DNA of 64,000 nt from Palsa-506 sp050013415 (GCA_050013415.1 JBEKFH010000001.1:9810-73809); one strand, 5' to 3'. Shown: positions 15,072-24,598, numbered from the stretch's first letter. Program-made: numbers and translations. Notes: a model not told the origin generated them from the sequence alone.

Positions 15072-15813
15072 GAGGAGCGAGGCTGGTGTACATTTCGGGC
15101 ACAGGAACCTGTACGTCCAGGTAGCGCACGGGTGACGACGATGGGTTCCACATACTGTGCGCGACGCCAGCCGGGATTACGATCAGTGACTGCGCGTCGC
15201 CTGCCGTGTCCTGGCCGGCGATCGTCAGGGTCAGCCGGCCGTCGAGCACGAACATCAGGTGGTCGTCGTCGAGAACCTGGGGATCGCCGGGTGCCTCGCA
15301 TCGGGCGAGCTCGACAGTGTGGAGCCGGGCGCTTCGTACTCCGCAGGCCTCGTCGGCTATCGTCCACTGGGTCCTCGGCCCGGCGGAGCTGGCCGGGCCG
15401 GCATCGAGGGCGCGTGTGTAGAGCGCGGCCGGGGGCGCCGGCACGTCGTCGACTGAGGTCACCGCGGTGAGCAGCGGCAGGCCGGGGCGTATCCCTGGGA
15501 CCATGATCTCCAGGTGATGCTCCTGCGCACCGCTGTTATTCCAGTTACAGTGCGGCAGGCCTGCTGGAATGAAGATCACGTCGCCGGCGCCGGCCTTCTG
15601 AACGTCGTGGCCGATTTGCACGGTCGTGTGTCCCGCTAGGAAGACATAGAACTGGTCACAGGCGTGCAGGTGCAGTGGCGGCCCGTTCCCGTCTGTCTCG
15701 ATCCAGCAGCCGAGCACCATCGCGCTCTCCAGGCTGGCCGCCAGCACGGCGCGGTATTTCGGATACCCGGTGTCCCCCGCCGCGTCGAGACGTACCTGCC
15801 GGACGAATGTCAT
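15055..15813 (-). CDS. Bicupin protein
   Basis: 252 residues with two cupin barrels. The first has PPLHLHACDQFYVFLAG and GDVIFIPAGLPHCNW, with His residues that can bind a metal. The second has DDDHLMFVLDGRLTL and SLIVIPAGVAHSMW, with fewer metal ligands. Good aggagaaa ribosome site before the ATG. It could be an oxygenase or isomerase of a small aromatic or oxoacid, as many bicupins are. The neighbours suggest a common substrate with the flavin-dependent 2-hydroxyacid enzyme. The function is unresolved. Confidence 0.75.
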   Translation of the reverse strand: MTFVRQVRLDAAGDTGYPKYRAVLAASLESAMVLGCWIETDGNGPPLHLHACDQFYVFLAGHTTVQIGHDVQKAGAGDVIFIPAGLPHCNWNNSGAQEHHLEIMVPGIRPGLPLLTAVTSVDDVPAPPAALYTRALDAGPASSAGPRTQWTIADEACGVRSARLHTVELARCEAPGDPQVLDDDHLMFVLDGRLTLTIAGQDTAGDAQSLIVIPAGVAHSMWNPSSSPVRYLDVQVPVPEMYTSLAPPLSTR

Positions 15814-15915
15814 GACTGGTTTCTCCTGATGATCAAGCGCTGGGTACGGCCGTCGGGTGGGCGGTGATCCGCTTGCACGGTCGCCGGCGCGTGGCGGGCA
15901 TGACCGCAGACCGGG

Positions 15916-17091
15916 TCAGCAGCCGCCGACACGTCGGATCGCTCCCTCAGCGCGCAGGTCGGCCAGGGCGGGGTAGCCGTCCACGGCCATGAGCAGGTCG
16001 GCCTCGGCGAGCAGCGCGCGGATGATGTGCACCACGGCGTCCTCGCCGCCGAGGGCGAGCGCGTAAATATAGGGGCGGCCGATCCCGACTGCGGTGGCGC
16101 CCAGGGCCAGGGCCTTGACCACATCGGCGCCGGTGCGGACACCGGAGTCGAAGAGCACCGGGGTGTCGCCCGCGGCGTCGACCACGTCGGGCAGGGCCTC
16201 AAGGGTCGAGAGGCCGCCGTCCGCCTGCCGGCCGCCGTGGTTGGAGCAGTAAATGCCCTCGACGCCGTAGTCCTTGGCCCGGCGCACGTCGTCGGGGTGG
16301 TTGATGCCCTTGAGCACGATCGGCAGGCTGGTGGCTTCCCGCATCCAGGCCAGATCGTCCCAGCCCACCGAGAGCCCGAAGATCTTCATCCATTCCTCCA
16401 CCGCGGCGCGCGGGTCATCCTCGGGGCTCCTGGCCAGGCGCTTGCGGAAAGACGGGTCCGAGAAGTAGTTGGCTAGGGCGTAGCCGCGAAATTCCGGGGT
16501 GTTCGCGAGGTTCAGCTCCCCGGGGCGCCAGCCGAATATCCAGCTGTCGAGGGTGACGATAAGAGCGCGGTATCCGGCGTGCTCGGCCCGCTGGATCAAG
16601 CTCGTGGCGACGTCGCGGTCGCTGGGCGTGTAGAGCTGGAAGAACGCGGGGGTGTCGCCCAGCCGGGCGGCCACCTGCTCCAGGGGGTCTTGGGCCAGGG
16701 TCGACACGGCCCACGGCACACCGGTGCGGGCGGAAGCTCCCGCCAGGGCGAGGTCGCCGTGGAGGTCCTGCGCGCTGATGCCGCTGACCCCGATCGGGGC
16801 CAGGAACAGCGGGCTGGGCAGGTCGATCCCGAACAGCGACACGGACAGGTCGCGCTTGGTGGCCTGCTGCATCATCCGCGGCACGATCCCCCAGCCGTCG
16901 AAAGCCTCGACGTTGGCGCGCTGGGTACGGCCCGCGCCGGCGCCCCCCGCCACGAAAGACAGGACCCAGTCCGGAAGGGCCGCCGACCCGTTCCGCTCCA
17001 GCGTCTGGTAGTCCATCGGCCAGCGCGGCAGCCTCCCCTGAACGATGCCTGCCTCGTAGATCTCATTCTGGTAATCGCCGTACTGGGACAT
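15916..17091 (-). CDS. FMN-dependent 2-hydroxyacid oxidase, lactate 2-monooxygenase-like
   Basis: 391-residue TIM-barrel flavoprotein. The N-terminus (YGDYQNEIYEAG, LPDWVLSFVAGGAG, TQRANVEAF) and the middle (ITLDSWIFGWRPGEL-type region) closely follow mycobacterial lactate 2-monooxygenase. The active-site motif CSNHGGRQADGG contains the catalytic His and substrate-binding Arg, and FDSGVRTGADVVKALALGA is the FMN phosphate site. Lactate monooxygenases oxidise and decarboxylate 2-hydroxyacids. In this context a (hydroxy)mandelate-oxidising role that fills the gap between the HmaS-like and HpgT-like enzymes is conceivable, but the closer match is to the lactate enzyme. Start supported by agagga. 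Confidence 0.83.
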   Translation of the reverse strand: MSQYGDYQNEIYEAGIVQGRLPRWPMDYQTLERNGSAALPDWVLSFVAGGAGAGRTQRANVEAFDGWGIVPRMMQQATKRDLSVSLFGIDLPSPLFLAPIGVSGISAQDLHGDLALAGASARTGVPWAVSTLAQDPLEQVAARLGDTPAFFQLYTPSDRDVATSLIQRAEHAGYRALIVTLDSWIFGWRPGELNLANTPEFRGYALANYFSDPSFRKRLARSPEDDPRAAVEEWMKIFGLSVGWDDLAWMREATSLPIVLKGINHPDDVRRAKDYGVEGIYCSNHGGRQADGGLSTLEALPDVVDAAGDTPVLFDSGVRTGADVVKALALGATAVGIGRPYIYALALGGEDAVVHIIRALLAEADLLMAVDGYPALADLRAEGAIRRVGGC

Positions 17092-17327
17092 TCCCGGTCC
17101 TCTCTGAGGTCAGCGTCTCCATGGGCAGCCGCCGCAACGGAGGCGTTGAGGCTCCATCGTCTCCGCGGCACGGTGCTCTTCGTATCCGTACAACCCGCAG
17201 TCCCGGTACGAGCGCTGGCCCGGGCGAAGGATCAGATAAACACCGGGCCCCCCGAACGGCCGTCATTTCCGTGGCGCCGCGGACGGTGGCCGGTGATGCG
17301 CTTAGACGGTGGCTGCGGCTGTTGGCG

Positions 17328-20132
17328 TCAGTGCCCGGCGTGCGGGAGCTGGGCGCGGGAGGTGATGTCGAGTTTGGTGAAGATGTTCTGCAGGTGGTAC
17401 TCGATGGTCCGGGGGCTGACGAACAGCTGGGCGGCGATCTCCCGGGTGGGGAGCCCAGCGCTGGCGAGCTGGGCGATCTGGGCCTGCTGCGGCGTGAGCT
17501 GCGACGTGGTGCCGGGCGACCGTTTGCGAGGGTGCTCGCCGGTGGCCCGCAGCTCCCGGACGGCGCGGCCGGCGAAGGCTTCGGCCCCCATCGCGGCGAA
17601 CATGCCGTGGGCAGTGCGCAACTGCTCGCGGGCGTCACCGCGGCGGCGCTCACGGCGCAGCCACTCCCCGTACACGAGGTGGGCACGGGCCAGATCGGTG
17701 GCGATCGACGTCCGGCCGAGACGGCTGATCGCCTCGGTGTAGAGGTCCTCGGCCTGGCTGGTGTCGCTGGTCATCAGGGCGCGGCACCGGGCGATGACGC
17801 CCAGCCCCCACTCATGCCCGCCCGCTGCGGTGGCTGCCGCAAGGAGCTCAATCGCCTTGGCGGCAACGAGCGGGCTGCTGGTGCGGGCGGCGGCTTCGAT
17901 CACCTCGGGCAGCACCCACGGGGCAACCGCAGACACGCGGGCGTCGGCACACTCGCGCACCGCGTCGAGTGCCACGTCGTAGCGGCCGAGAGCGTTGTAC
18001 TGCAGGGCGGTGGCGTAGTCCACGACAGCGAGTCCCTGGCCCCTTCCATAGGCGACAAGGACCGGCCTGGAGCTTCGGGTCACGGCCAGCGTCTCCTGCT
18101 CGCGGCCGCGCCATCCGGCAAGTATCACTTTCCCGACGGGCGCTGGTGCGACGCCGATGGCCGCCCGGATCCCGGCCGCTTCCTCGGTCGCCCTGGCGGC
18201 AAGGTCGAAGCGCCCGCACAGGGTTTCCCAGGCCACGAGGTCATGGCAGACGGATAGGAGGCCGACGAGGTTCCCGCTGCGGCGGTCGACCTCGGCGGTG
18301 CGCTCCACCAGCAGCCCCCAGGTTTCGTCATCCCACATCATGAGCGCGGTGAACATCGCCACGGCCGGGATCGGGCTGTCCGCCTGGTCCCGGAAGGCGC
18401 CTAGGGCCCTATGGAGAGCGAGGGTCCCGGCAGCGCCACCGGTGGTGAACCTGGTGACCATGCCGTCAAGGAGCAGGTCGACTGGTCGCGGCGGCTGGGC
18501 CGCCCTCGGGGCGGCACGGGCCGCCTGCGCGGCGTTCCGCGGCCCGTCTTCGGGCCCAAGGCGCCCAGCGCGCATCGCTTCCCCGATGGCTTGGAGGTAG
18601 ATCTCGCGTGACAGAGCAGGCTCGAACGGGGCCAGTTCCCTGGCGGCGTGCAGAAGCCTCTGAGGCGCCCCGCCCCGGCTCTGGGTCAGCAGGAGTGCAG
18701 CCCGCGCCTCCAGCAGCTCCAGGCGGGCGAGATCAGCCGGACTGAGCGGTCCCTGCCGGGCGATCTGCATGAGCTGGCGGGCTTTGCCGGGAGCTCCGGC
18801 GGCCAGCTTGGCGGTGGCCGCGGTCACCGCCCGTACTGCCCGGCGGCCGCAGTCGGGGGTCAGCGACACCGCACGCTCCCGGAACGCGGCCTCCGCGGCG
18901 AGGCCTCCCCGGGCGTGCGCCCGCTCCGCGGAGCGCTCCAGGTCTGCGGCGATCTCCTCATCAGCCCCGGCGGCCGCCTCGGCGCGGTGCCACGCCCGCC
19001 GGTCGGGGTCGGCCTGGAGGTCGGTCACCTCCGCCAGCGCCCGGTGAACCAGGCGGCGGTCCTCGCCCGGCGCACCGTGGTAGACCGCCGAGCGGACCAG
19101 CGGGTGGCGGAACGCCACCCGGTCGCCGACGCGGATCAGGCCCTCAGCCTCAGCCTCGTCCATGGCCCGCTCATCCAGGCCCAGCCGGCTGGCCGCCTCC
19201 CGCAGCAGGCCCGGATCCCCCAGCGGCTCCGCGGCCGCCGCCAGCAGCAGCAGGCGCGTCCGCGCCGGCAGGCCGGCGATGCGCAGCCGGAAACTGTCCT
19301 CAATCCGGTCCGGGACCAGCCCGGTCGCCGGTATCTCAAAGCCGCCCCCCAGATCCACGGTGGTGGACGTCCGCGGCAGCTCAAGCAGTGCGAGCGGGTT
19401 GCCGTGCGCCTCGGCGAGAATCCGCTCTGCGACCTGCGCGTCCAGCGGGCCCGGCAGGCTTTCCGCCAGCAGCGCCCGCGCGTCGTCATCACTGAGCCCG
19501 GCCACCTCCAGCGCGGGCAGGCCGGCCAGGGCCGGCAGCGCAGCCCCAGCCCGCTCCGCGAACAGCAGCGCCACCGGGTCGACCTGCAGCCGCCGGGCCA
19601 CGAAGCCGAGCACCTGAGCCGAGGCCTGGTCGAGCCACTGGGCGTCATCGACGATCCACAGCACCGGCTGCTCCTCAGCCAGCGCCGACAGCAGGCTAAG
19701 CACCGCCAGGCCGACCAGGAACGGGTCGGCGGCCGGGCCCCGGCGCAGCCCGAAGGCCACCTGCAGGGCGTCCGCCTGCGGACCCGGCAGGTCAGCGATC
19801 CGGGCTTCCGCCGGGCCGCACAGCTGCTGCAAGGCGGCGAAGCTCAGCTCCTTCTCGGCTTCCGCCCCGCACAAGTGCGCTACCCGGAAGCCCGCCGCAG
19901 ACCGCGCGGCGCAGCCGAGCAGCGCGGACTTGCCGATCCCGGCCTCGCCGCGGACAACCAGCGCGCCACTGCGACCCTCGAGAGCGTTCCGCAGCAGGCA
20001 GTCGACCGCTTCCAGCTCCGCACCCCGCCCGAGGAACCGCAGCGCCGCAACGGGCTGCTCCGGCGCAACCAGCAGATCCGGGCGTCTCGGTCGGCCAGAG
20101 CGCGTCTTCGCGGCGGCGCTGACCACGCTCAC
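17328..20132 (-). CDS. LuxR-family ATPase regulator (LAL/MalT-like)
   Basis: 934 residues. An N-terminal AAA-type ATPase has Walker A GEAGIGKSALL (near residue 60) and Walker B-like VLWIVDDAQW. A long helical, TPR-like middle follows. A C-terminal LuxR helix-turn-helix, LTPQQAQIAQLASAGLPTREIAAQL then VSPRTIEYHLQNIFTKL, ends the protein. Large LAL regulators commonly sit in actinomycete biosynthetic clusters as pathway activators. The GTG at 20132 follows ccggaga on the minus strand; the longer open frame lacks a ribosome site. Its targets cannot be read from the sequence. Confidence 0.88.
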   Translation of the reverse strand: MSVVSAAAKTRSGRPRRPDLLVAPEQPVAALRFLGRGAELEAVDCLLRNALEGRSGALVVRGEAGIGKSALLGCAARSAAGFRVAHLCGAEAEKELSFAALQQLCGPAEARIADLPGPQADALQVAFGLRRGPAADPFLVGLAVLSLLSALAEEQPVLWIVDDAQWLDQASAQVLGFVARRLQVDPVALLFAERAGAALPALAGLPALEVAGLSDDDARALLAESLPGPLDAQVAERILAEAHGNPLALLELPRTSTTVDLGGGFEIPATGLVPDRIEDSFRLRIAGLPARTRLLLLAAAAEPLGDPGLLREAASRLGLDERAMDEAEAEGLIRVGDRVAFRHPLVRSAVYHGAPGEDRRLVHRALAEVTDLQADPDRRAWHRAEAAAGADEEIAADLERSAERAHARGGLAAEAAFRERAVSLTPDCGRRAVRAVTAATAKLAAGAPGKARQLMQIARQGPLSPADLARLELLEARAALLLTQSRGGAPQRLLHAARELAPFEPALSREIYLQAIGEAMRAGRLGPEDGPRNAAQAARAAPRAAQPPRPVDLLLDGMVTRFTTGGAAGTLALHRALGAFRDQADSPIPAVAMFTALMMWDDETWGLLVERTAEVDRRSGNLVGLLSVCHDLVAWETLCGRFDLAARATEEAAGIRAAIGVAPAPVGKVILAGWRGREQETLAVTRSSRPVLVAYGRGQGLAVVDYATALQYNALGRYDVALDAVRECADARVSAVAPWVLPEVIEAAARTSSPLVAAKAIELLAAATAAGGHEWGLGVIARCRALMTSDTSQAEDLYTEAISRLGRTSIATDLARAHLVYGEWLRRERRRGDAREQLRTAHGMFAAMGAEAFAGRAVRELRATGEHPRKRSPGTTSQLTPQQAQIAQLASAGLPTREIAAQLFVSPRTIEYHLQNIFTKLDITSRAQLPHAGH

Positions 20133-20796
20133 CGGCGGTCTCCGGGGGAACTGACACCGGCCGGGAGCCTGTCGCCTGGGCCTGGCAGAATGCCCCTCAA
20201 CGGGCGTGGCCCCGGCGGGCAGCCAGCCCAAGCCCGGGCGGCGACGGCCCCGCTGTGTGCCGATCGTATCGAGTACTCCCGCACGGCCGGAACAGCAGAC
20301 AGCCGACGGAACGGCAGCCGCATCTCAGACGGAGGGTAATCAACCGGTGGTGCCACGTAATCTCCCGCAGACATGCACGCCAGTACGGGGCGTCACCGGG
20401 GTCCGGAGCAACGGGCTGTCTCGCTGTGGTGACTGGCGATTCCACCACCTAGTTCAGTGTATGCCGGCGGAAACGTCGACTGAGTGCCCTGCGCCTGTCG
20501 CGGCCGGGACTGCGGGGTGTACGGATACGAACAGCCCCGCATCCCGTTCACGATGAATCGAAAGCCCGGCAAAGTTGAGCCGCCGTCCGTGGCGCTAAGT
20601 TGCGCATCTGCGGCGTCTTCGTGGCTCCGCCCGCCCAGGCCGGGAGGGATTTTCACGCATCTGCCCCTATCCGCGTCTGTCCTCGGCGGTACGTGGTGAT
20701 GACCGCCCTCGGGACCTAGACCACGCCGGGATCAAGCTGAGAGCTTCAAGATCGTACGCCTGTCATGATCACAAAAATGATGATCATGACGCCACG
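20133..20796. other. Intergenic region without recognisable gene
   Basis: About 660 bp between the LAL regulator and a repeat-gene fragment. Short open frames in it have no domain, no ribosome site and no codon bias distinct from background. Its base composition is somewhat less GC-rich than the flanks, compatible with a promoter for the minus-strand regulator. I found no tRNA, palindrome or repeat of note. Confidence 0.5.
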
Positions 20797-21132
20797 AGAC
20801 ACGCCGGCAACCGTGACCTCGGCCTGGGCATGGAGGAGTTCAGCAGCCCTTCCATCACCGCCACCTCCAGCGGCAGTCCCGAGATAGCGTTCCAGGCCAA
20901 CGACATCGACCTGTGGTACTACACGCCGAGCAACGCCGGCGACCGCGACCTCGGCCTGGGCATGGCCTCCGGCACCGACCCCGCCATCACGGCCACGGCC
21001 AGCGGCAGTCCCGAGATAGCGTTCCAGGCCAACAACAACGACCTGTACTACTACACCCCGGCCAACTCCAGCCGCGACACCGGCCTGGGCATGCACGTCG
21101 GCACCAGCCCCGCCATCCAGCCGGGGACGTAG
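20797..21132 (+). pseudogene. Fragment of an FQANN-repeat beta-propeller gene
   Basis: The frame encodes two and a half copies of a ~44-residue repeat: AGNRDLGLGM, then GSPEIAFQANDIDLWYYTP with DRDLGLGM, then EIAFQANNNDLYYYTP with RDTGLGM, ending at a stop at 21132. The same repeat occurs seven times in the secreted protein at 58956-60971. Here there is no signal peptide, no CHAP domain and no ribosome site; the first ATG (20830) lies inside a repeat. It is best read as a decayed or transposed 3' end of a paralogue. Translation from a start outside the recognised frame cannot be excluded. Confidence 0.65.
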
Positions 21133-21156
21133 GCAGCCGGATCCGGCGGAAGGCGG

Positions 21157-22041
21157 TCAGCCGTCGAAGGCGGTCAGGCTGAGATAGCCCAGCGCTGGAT
21201 CGTAGTCAGCGGCCACCAGCAGATCCGGCCGGCCCGCGTCGCTGGCGAGCTCGTCGATGAGCCCCCACCAGACCCCGGTGGACGGCTGGCCGGGCGGCAT
21301 CACCCGCACCCGCCCGGCAGCGGGCGCGGCCCATACCGCGGCGAGCGCGTCACTGAGCACCAGCCCCACCTCGCGGTGGCCGGCCGCCAGCTCCTTCAGG
21401 CCGGCGGCGGCGAGGCCGGCCACGTCGCCAGGCGCGACGCCCGGATGCTGGCGCAGGCCGGCCACCCTGGCCTGCGGCATCGCGCAGTCACCGTAGAGCA
21501 TGGCGACACCCCGGTGCTGCGATGGCACCGGTACCGGGCAGTCGTACGGGAGAGCCGCCTGCTCCACGACGATCAGCAGTGCCCGCGCGACTGCGGCCGA
21601 CGAGGCGTACTCGCGGGCAATCCGCAGGCCGCTGAAGGCCGCGGCCGAGCCCTGGTCGCAGATGGCGAACGCCATCGGCGCGCCCGGGGTGACGTGAGAC
21701 AGGTACGCGGCCGTCTGGCGGCCAGGCCACAGGTCGTGGATGGAGAACGCCAGCACCAGCAGGTCGACCGGCTCGCCGGCCGGGACGGCCAGCCCGATCA
21801 GCGTCTCGGCCATCTCCCCGTACGAGTGGCCGAGTGCTGGCGAGGGCGGCTCGCCGAGCGCGGCGGCCGGCACCTCGAGCGCGTAGGGCCTGGTCATGTC
21901 CGCCAGGTACCCGGCCACCCGGGCACGGTTTCCCGGATCGGCGAGGAACCCGGCGGGCCCGGTGAAGCTGCGCCGCACGGCCCGTGCCAGCTGGAGTTCA
22001 GCGCGCCGCGGCGGTCCCGTCGGCGGGCGCGCGACGAACAC
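21157..22041 (-). CDS. Thiolase-fold, KAS III-like protein of unknown role
   Basis: 294 residues. LVLAFSIHDLWPGRQTAAYL, then PMAFAICDQGSAAAFSGLRIA, then ALLIVVEQAALP follow the pattern of the N-terminal half of KAS III/HMG-CoA-synthase-like enzymes, with a Cys in CDQGS at the place of the nucleophile. The C-terminal half is divergent and the His/Asn of KAS III are not clear. The GTG start lies 5 bp downstream of the ACP stop. The gene closes a three-gene minus-strand set: KAS III, ACP, this protein. It may be an acyltransferase or a non-catalytic partner of the KAS III. Function unknown. Confidence 0.6.
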   Translation of the reverse strand: MFVARPPTGPPRRAELQLARAVRRSFTGPAGFLADPGNRARVAGYLADMTRPYALEVPAAALGEPPSPALGHSYGEMAETLIGLAVPAGEPVDLLVLAFSIHDLWPGRQTAAYLSHVTPGAPMAFAICDQGSAAAFSGLRIAREYASSAAVARALLIVVEQAALPYDCPVPVPSQHRGVAMLYGDCAMPQARVAGLRQHPGVAPGDVAGLAAAGLKELAAGHREVGLVLSDALAAVWAAPAAGRVRVMPPGQPSTGVWWGLIDELASDAGRPDLLVAADYDPALGYLSLTAFDG

Positions 22042-22046
22042 GGCGG

Positions 22047-22328
22047 CTACGACGGCCGGGAGTGGCCGGCGACGAACGTCGCCAGGTCCCCGACCGTCCG
22101 CATCTGGTCCTGGTCCATCAGCTCGACGTCGATAAGGATCATGAGCTGGTCTTCCAGCTCGAGCAGTAGCTCGAGCCCGAACGTGGAGCTGAGCCCGAGT
22201 TCCTCCATCAGGCGCATGTCCTCGGTGACCGGCTCGGCGCGATCCAGCAGCCGGGCCAGCACCGCGGTCATCGCGCTGACCACCTGCCGCCGGAACTCAG
22301 CGTCCAGGCCGGTGTCCTGTGCTGCCAT
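22047..22328 (-). CDS. Acyl carrier protein
   Basis: 93 residues with the phosphopantetheine site ELGLSSTFGLELLLELED (first or second Ser) and flanking helices typical of ACPs. Note SST in place of the usual DSL. The ATG follows aggagg on the minus strand. It lies 24 bp after the KAS III gene and 5 bp before the thiolase-like gene, so the three are one operon. It would carry the acyl group made or transferred by the KAS III homologue. Confidence 0.8.
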   Translation of the reverse strand: MAAQDTGLDAEFRRQVVSAMTAVLARLLDRAEPVTEDMRLMEELGLSSTFGLELLLELEDQLMILIDVELMDQDQMRTVGDLATFVAGHSRPS

Positions 22329-22352
22329 ATCGCGCCTCCTTGGCTTGCCCGG

Positions 22353-23321
22353 TCAGTGCTCGAACACCATCGCCGCGAACGTCGCCCCGCCGCCGGCGCC
22401 GACCGCGGCGGCGAGGTAGCGGTCGCCCGGCCGCAGCAGGCCACGCTCGCATGCGGTCGCGTAATTGGCGAACACATCCGCGCAGAAAACGTGGCCGCTG
22501 GCAGGAATATTGTCCAGCACCACCCGGTCGAGCGGGAACTTGAGCAGCAGGCACATGCGCTGCCAGGTGACCATGTTGACGTTGTGCGGCAGCACGACGC
22601 GGATGTCATCGAGAGTCAGGCCCGCCTCGTCCAGGGCCCGCAGCATCACCTCAGCCAGCGAGGGCCGGTACTCGCGCTGCAGCCGCGCGTCATTCTCGCC
22701 CGTGGCGCTGTCGAACTCGCCCCGCACGTTGCACGCGTACGCCAGCAGCCGGTCGCGCGCGCCGAACGCGCTGACCAGGCACGCGGACGCGCCCTCGCCG
22801 AAGACGGTCGTGTCAGCGAACACCTCGGCATCGCGGGTGAACGCCTTCTCGCCGGCCAGGATGAGCGCGAGCGGCCCAGCATGGCCGTCCGGCCGTCCCG
22901 CGGGGCCGGCGTCGGCGGCCAGTGCGTCGGCGGCGAGCAGCCGGCCGGCGATGTCGATCGCCAGCAGGCCGCCGGCGCACGACTGGTGCGTGACGGTGAA
23001 CGCGAGCGCGTGGTCAAGCCCGAGCGCGCCGCAGACCTCGTGCAAGGGGTTGACCGGGTACGGCGCGACCACGGGCATCGTCCGCGCCCACAGGACGTAC
23101 CGGACGCGGTGCTCCTGGCCGCGGAGCGCATCCAGCCCGGCGGCGGCCTTCAGCAGCAGGCCGGACAGGGACACGTCCGGGTCGCGGCCGACTTCGCTCA
23201 GCCCGTGGAACCGCCGGAAGAGCTTGACCTGCATGCCGGTCAGGCCAAGCGGGCCGGCCAGGCTCTCGATGGATATCCGGGCCGGCGGCAGGTACACCGA
23301 TACCGCCTCCAGCGCGGTCAT
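22353..23321 (-). CDS. KAS III (FabH)-like ketosynthase or acyltransferase
   Basis: 322 residues of the KAS III family. Nucleophile Cys115 is in THQSCAGGLLAID, the His is in VVLPHNVN and the Asn region is in SGHVFCADVFANY; AAAVGAGGGATFAAMV forms the C-terminal glycine motif. In biosynthetic clusters such enzymes start chains on an ACP or act as O-/N-acyltransferases. With its own ACP and a second thiolase-like protein it probably builds or transfers a short acyl group. The gene is divergent from the glycosyltransferase, with 54 bp between start codons. Confidence 0.83.
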   Translation of the reverse strand: MTALEAVSVYLPPARISIESLAGPLGLTGMQVKLFRRFHGLSEVGRDPDVSLSGLLLKAAAGLDALRGQEHRVRYVLWARTMPVVAPYPVNPLHEVCGALGLDHALAFTVTHQSCAGGLLAIDIAGRLLAADALAADAGPAGRPDGHAGPLALILAGEKAFTRDAEVFADTTVFGEGASACLVSAFGARDRLLAYACNVRGEFDSATGENDARLQREYRPSLAEVMLRALDEAGLTLDDIRVVLPHNVNMVTWQRMCLLLKFPLDRVVLDNIPASGHVFCADVFANYATACERGLLRPGDRYLAAAVGAGGGATFAAMVFEH

Positions 23322-23375
23322 GCTGCCACCGCATCAGGGCCCGTCGGGAATGTCAATGTATGCCACGATAATGGC

Positions 23376-24521
23376 GTGGCACGGTTCCTTTTCGTCATCG
23401 TCCCTGTGGTGGCCCGCGTCTGGCCGGCCGTGGCCATCGGCGAGGCGCTGGCCGCCGCCGGCCACGACGTGGCCTGGTGCGGGCCCGAGAGTGACCTGCG
23501 GCCGCTGGTCGGACCGGACGTGACGATCTACCCGACTGGCAAGCGCTCCTACCGCGAGATCGCCCCTGCGGGAATGGCCGCGGTGCGGGAATTGTGGGAC
23601 GAGTACGTGCTGCCGCTCAACCGGTTCATCCGGGGCCCGGTGGACCGCGCCGTCGCGGAGTACCAGCCCGACGTCGTGCTCGCTGACCAGTACGCGCTGG
23701 CCGGCGCCCTGGCGGCGCACAAGAACAAGGTGGCCTGGGCGACCCTGTGCGCCGGCATCCTCGAGCTCACTCCGCCGGCCGGGGATCCCGGCCTGCAGGA
23801 CTGGGTCCGCTCAAAGCTCGCGCAGGCGTGGCAGGACGCCGGCCTGCCCGCCGACGACAGCATCGACCTGCGCTTCTCGCCCTACCTGGTGATCGCGACA
23901 ACTACCCGGGCGCTGACCGGCACGGCGCCCATGCCGCAGCACTGCGTGCTGATCGGGGCCGCGCTGGGCCCGCGGCGCACCGACCCCGGCTTCCGCTGGG
24001 ACTGGTGGGATCCCGGCCAGCGGCATGTGCTGGTCACGGCCGGCACCTTGTCCGCGCACCTAGTGAACGGCTTCATTGCGCGGATGATGGCGGCGCTGGA
24101 GCCGATGGGCGGCCGGGTGCAGGTGGTGCTCAATGCCGCCGCGGATACGATGCCCGATCCGCCGCCGCACGTGCTGGTCGCGCCGCGGGTCCCGATGCTG
24201 GATCTGATGCCGCGCCTTGACGCGGTGATCTGCCAGGCCGGGCAAAGCACGGTCAACGAGGCCCTCCTGAACGGCGTGCCGCTGGTCGTCGCGCCGATCC
24301 GGCTGCACGAGCGGACCGTGGCTGAGCAGGTGACGCGAGCGGGGGCTGGCATCGCGGTCTCCTTCACCGGCGCGACCCCGGCACAGCTCGCCGCTGCCGT
24401 GACGGCCGTCCTGGACGAGCCGGGCTACCGCGAGAGCGCGCGCCGGATCGGCGCGGAGTTCGCCGCTGCCGGGGGCACTGGCGCCGCAGCCGCGCAGCTG
24501 ATCGCGCTGGCCGCCGGCTGA
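23376..24521 (+). CDS. MGT-type glycosyltransferase (GT1, UDP-glycosyltransferase-like)
   Basis: 381 residues of the GT-B, GT1 family. An N-terminal acceptor domain begins ARFLFVIVPVVARVWPAVAI; the C-terminal donor-binding signature is DAVICQAGQSTVNEALLNGVPLVVAPI followed by ERTVAEQVTRAGAG. The usual His of HxGxxT is Gln here (CQAGQST). No plausible Shine-Dalgarno sequence precedes GTG 23376, and a -10-like gataat lies at 23367-23372, so leaderless expression is possible. It would glycosylate the product or an intermediate. No sugar-biosynthesis genes are in the window. Confidence 0.85.
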   Translation: MARFLFVIVPVVARVWPAVAIGEALAAAGHDVAWCGPESDLRPLVGPDVTIYPTGKRSYREIAPAGMAAVRELWDEYVLPLNRFIRGPVDRAVAEYQPDVVLADQYALAGALAAHKNKVAWATLCAGILELTPPAGDPGLQDWVRSKLAQAWQDAGLPADDSIDLRFSPYLVIATTTRALTGTAPMPQHCVLIGAALGPRRTDPGFRWDWWDPGQRHVLVTAGTLSAHLVNGFIARMMAALEPMGGRVQVVLNAAADTMPDPPPHVLVAPRVPMLDLMPRLDAVICQAGQSTVNEALLNGVPLVVAPIRLHERTVAEQVTRAGAGIAVSFTGATPAQLAAAVTAVLDEPGYRESARRIGAEFAAAGGTGAAAAQLIALAAG

Positions 24522-24544
24522 TCCGGGCGATGGGCCAGTTGTAC

Positions 24545-24598
24545 CGGTAGCAGGCCTCTTTTAGCGGTAGCAGGCCTCTTTTAGCGGTAGCAGGCCTC
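24545..24598. repeat. 20-bp tandem repeat, 2.7 copies
   Basis: Units cggtagcaggcctcttttag start at 24545 and 24565, with a partial copy at 24585. The block lies 23 bp after the glycosyltransferase stop and is non-coding. Confidence 0.9.

Noticed and set aside
22356..23375. An N-terminal extension of the glycosyltransferase by 340 codons
   Set aside because: That stretch is antisense to the KAS III gene, and the GT1 fold begins at GTG 23376.
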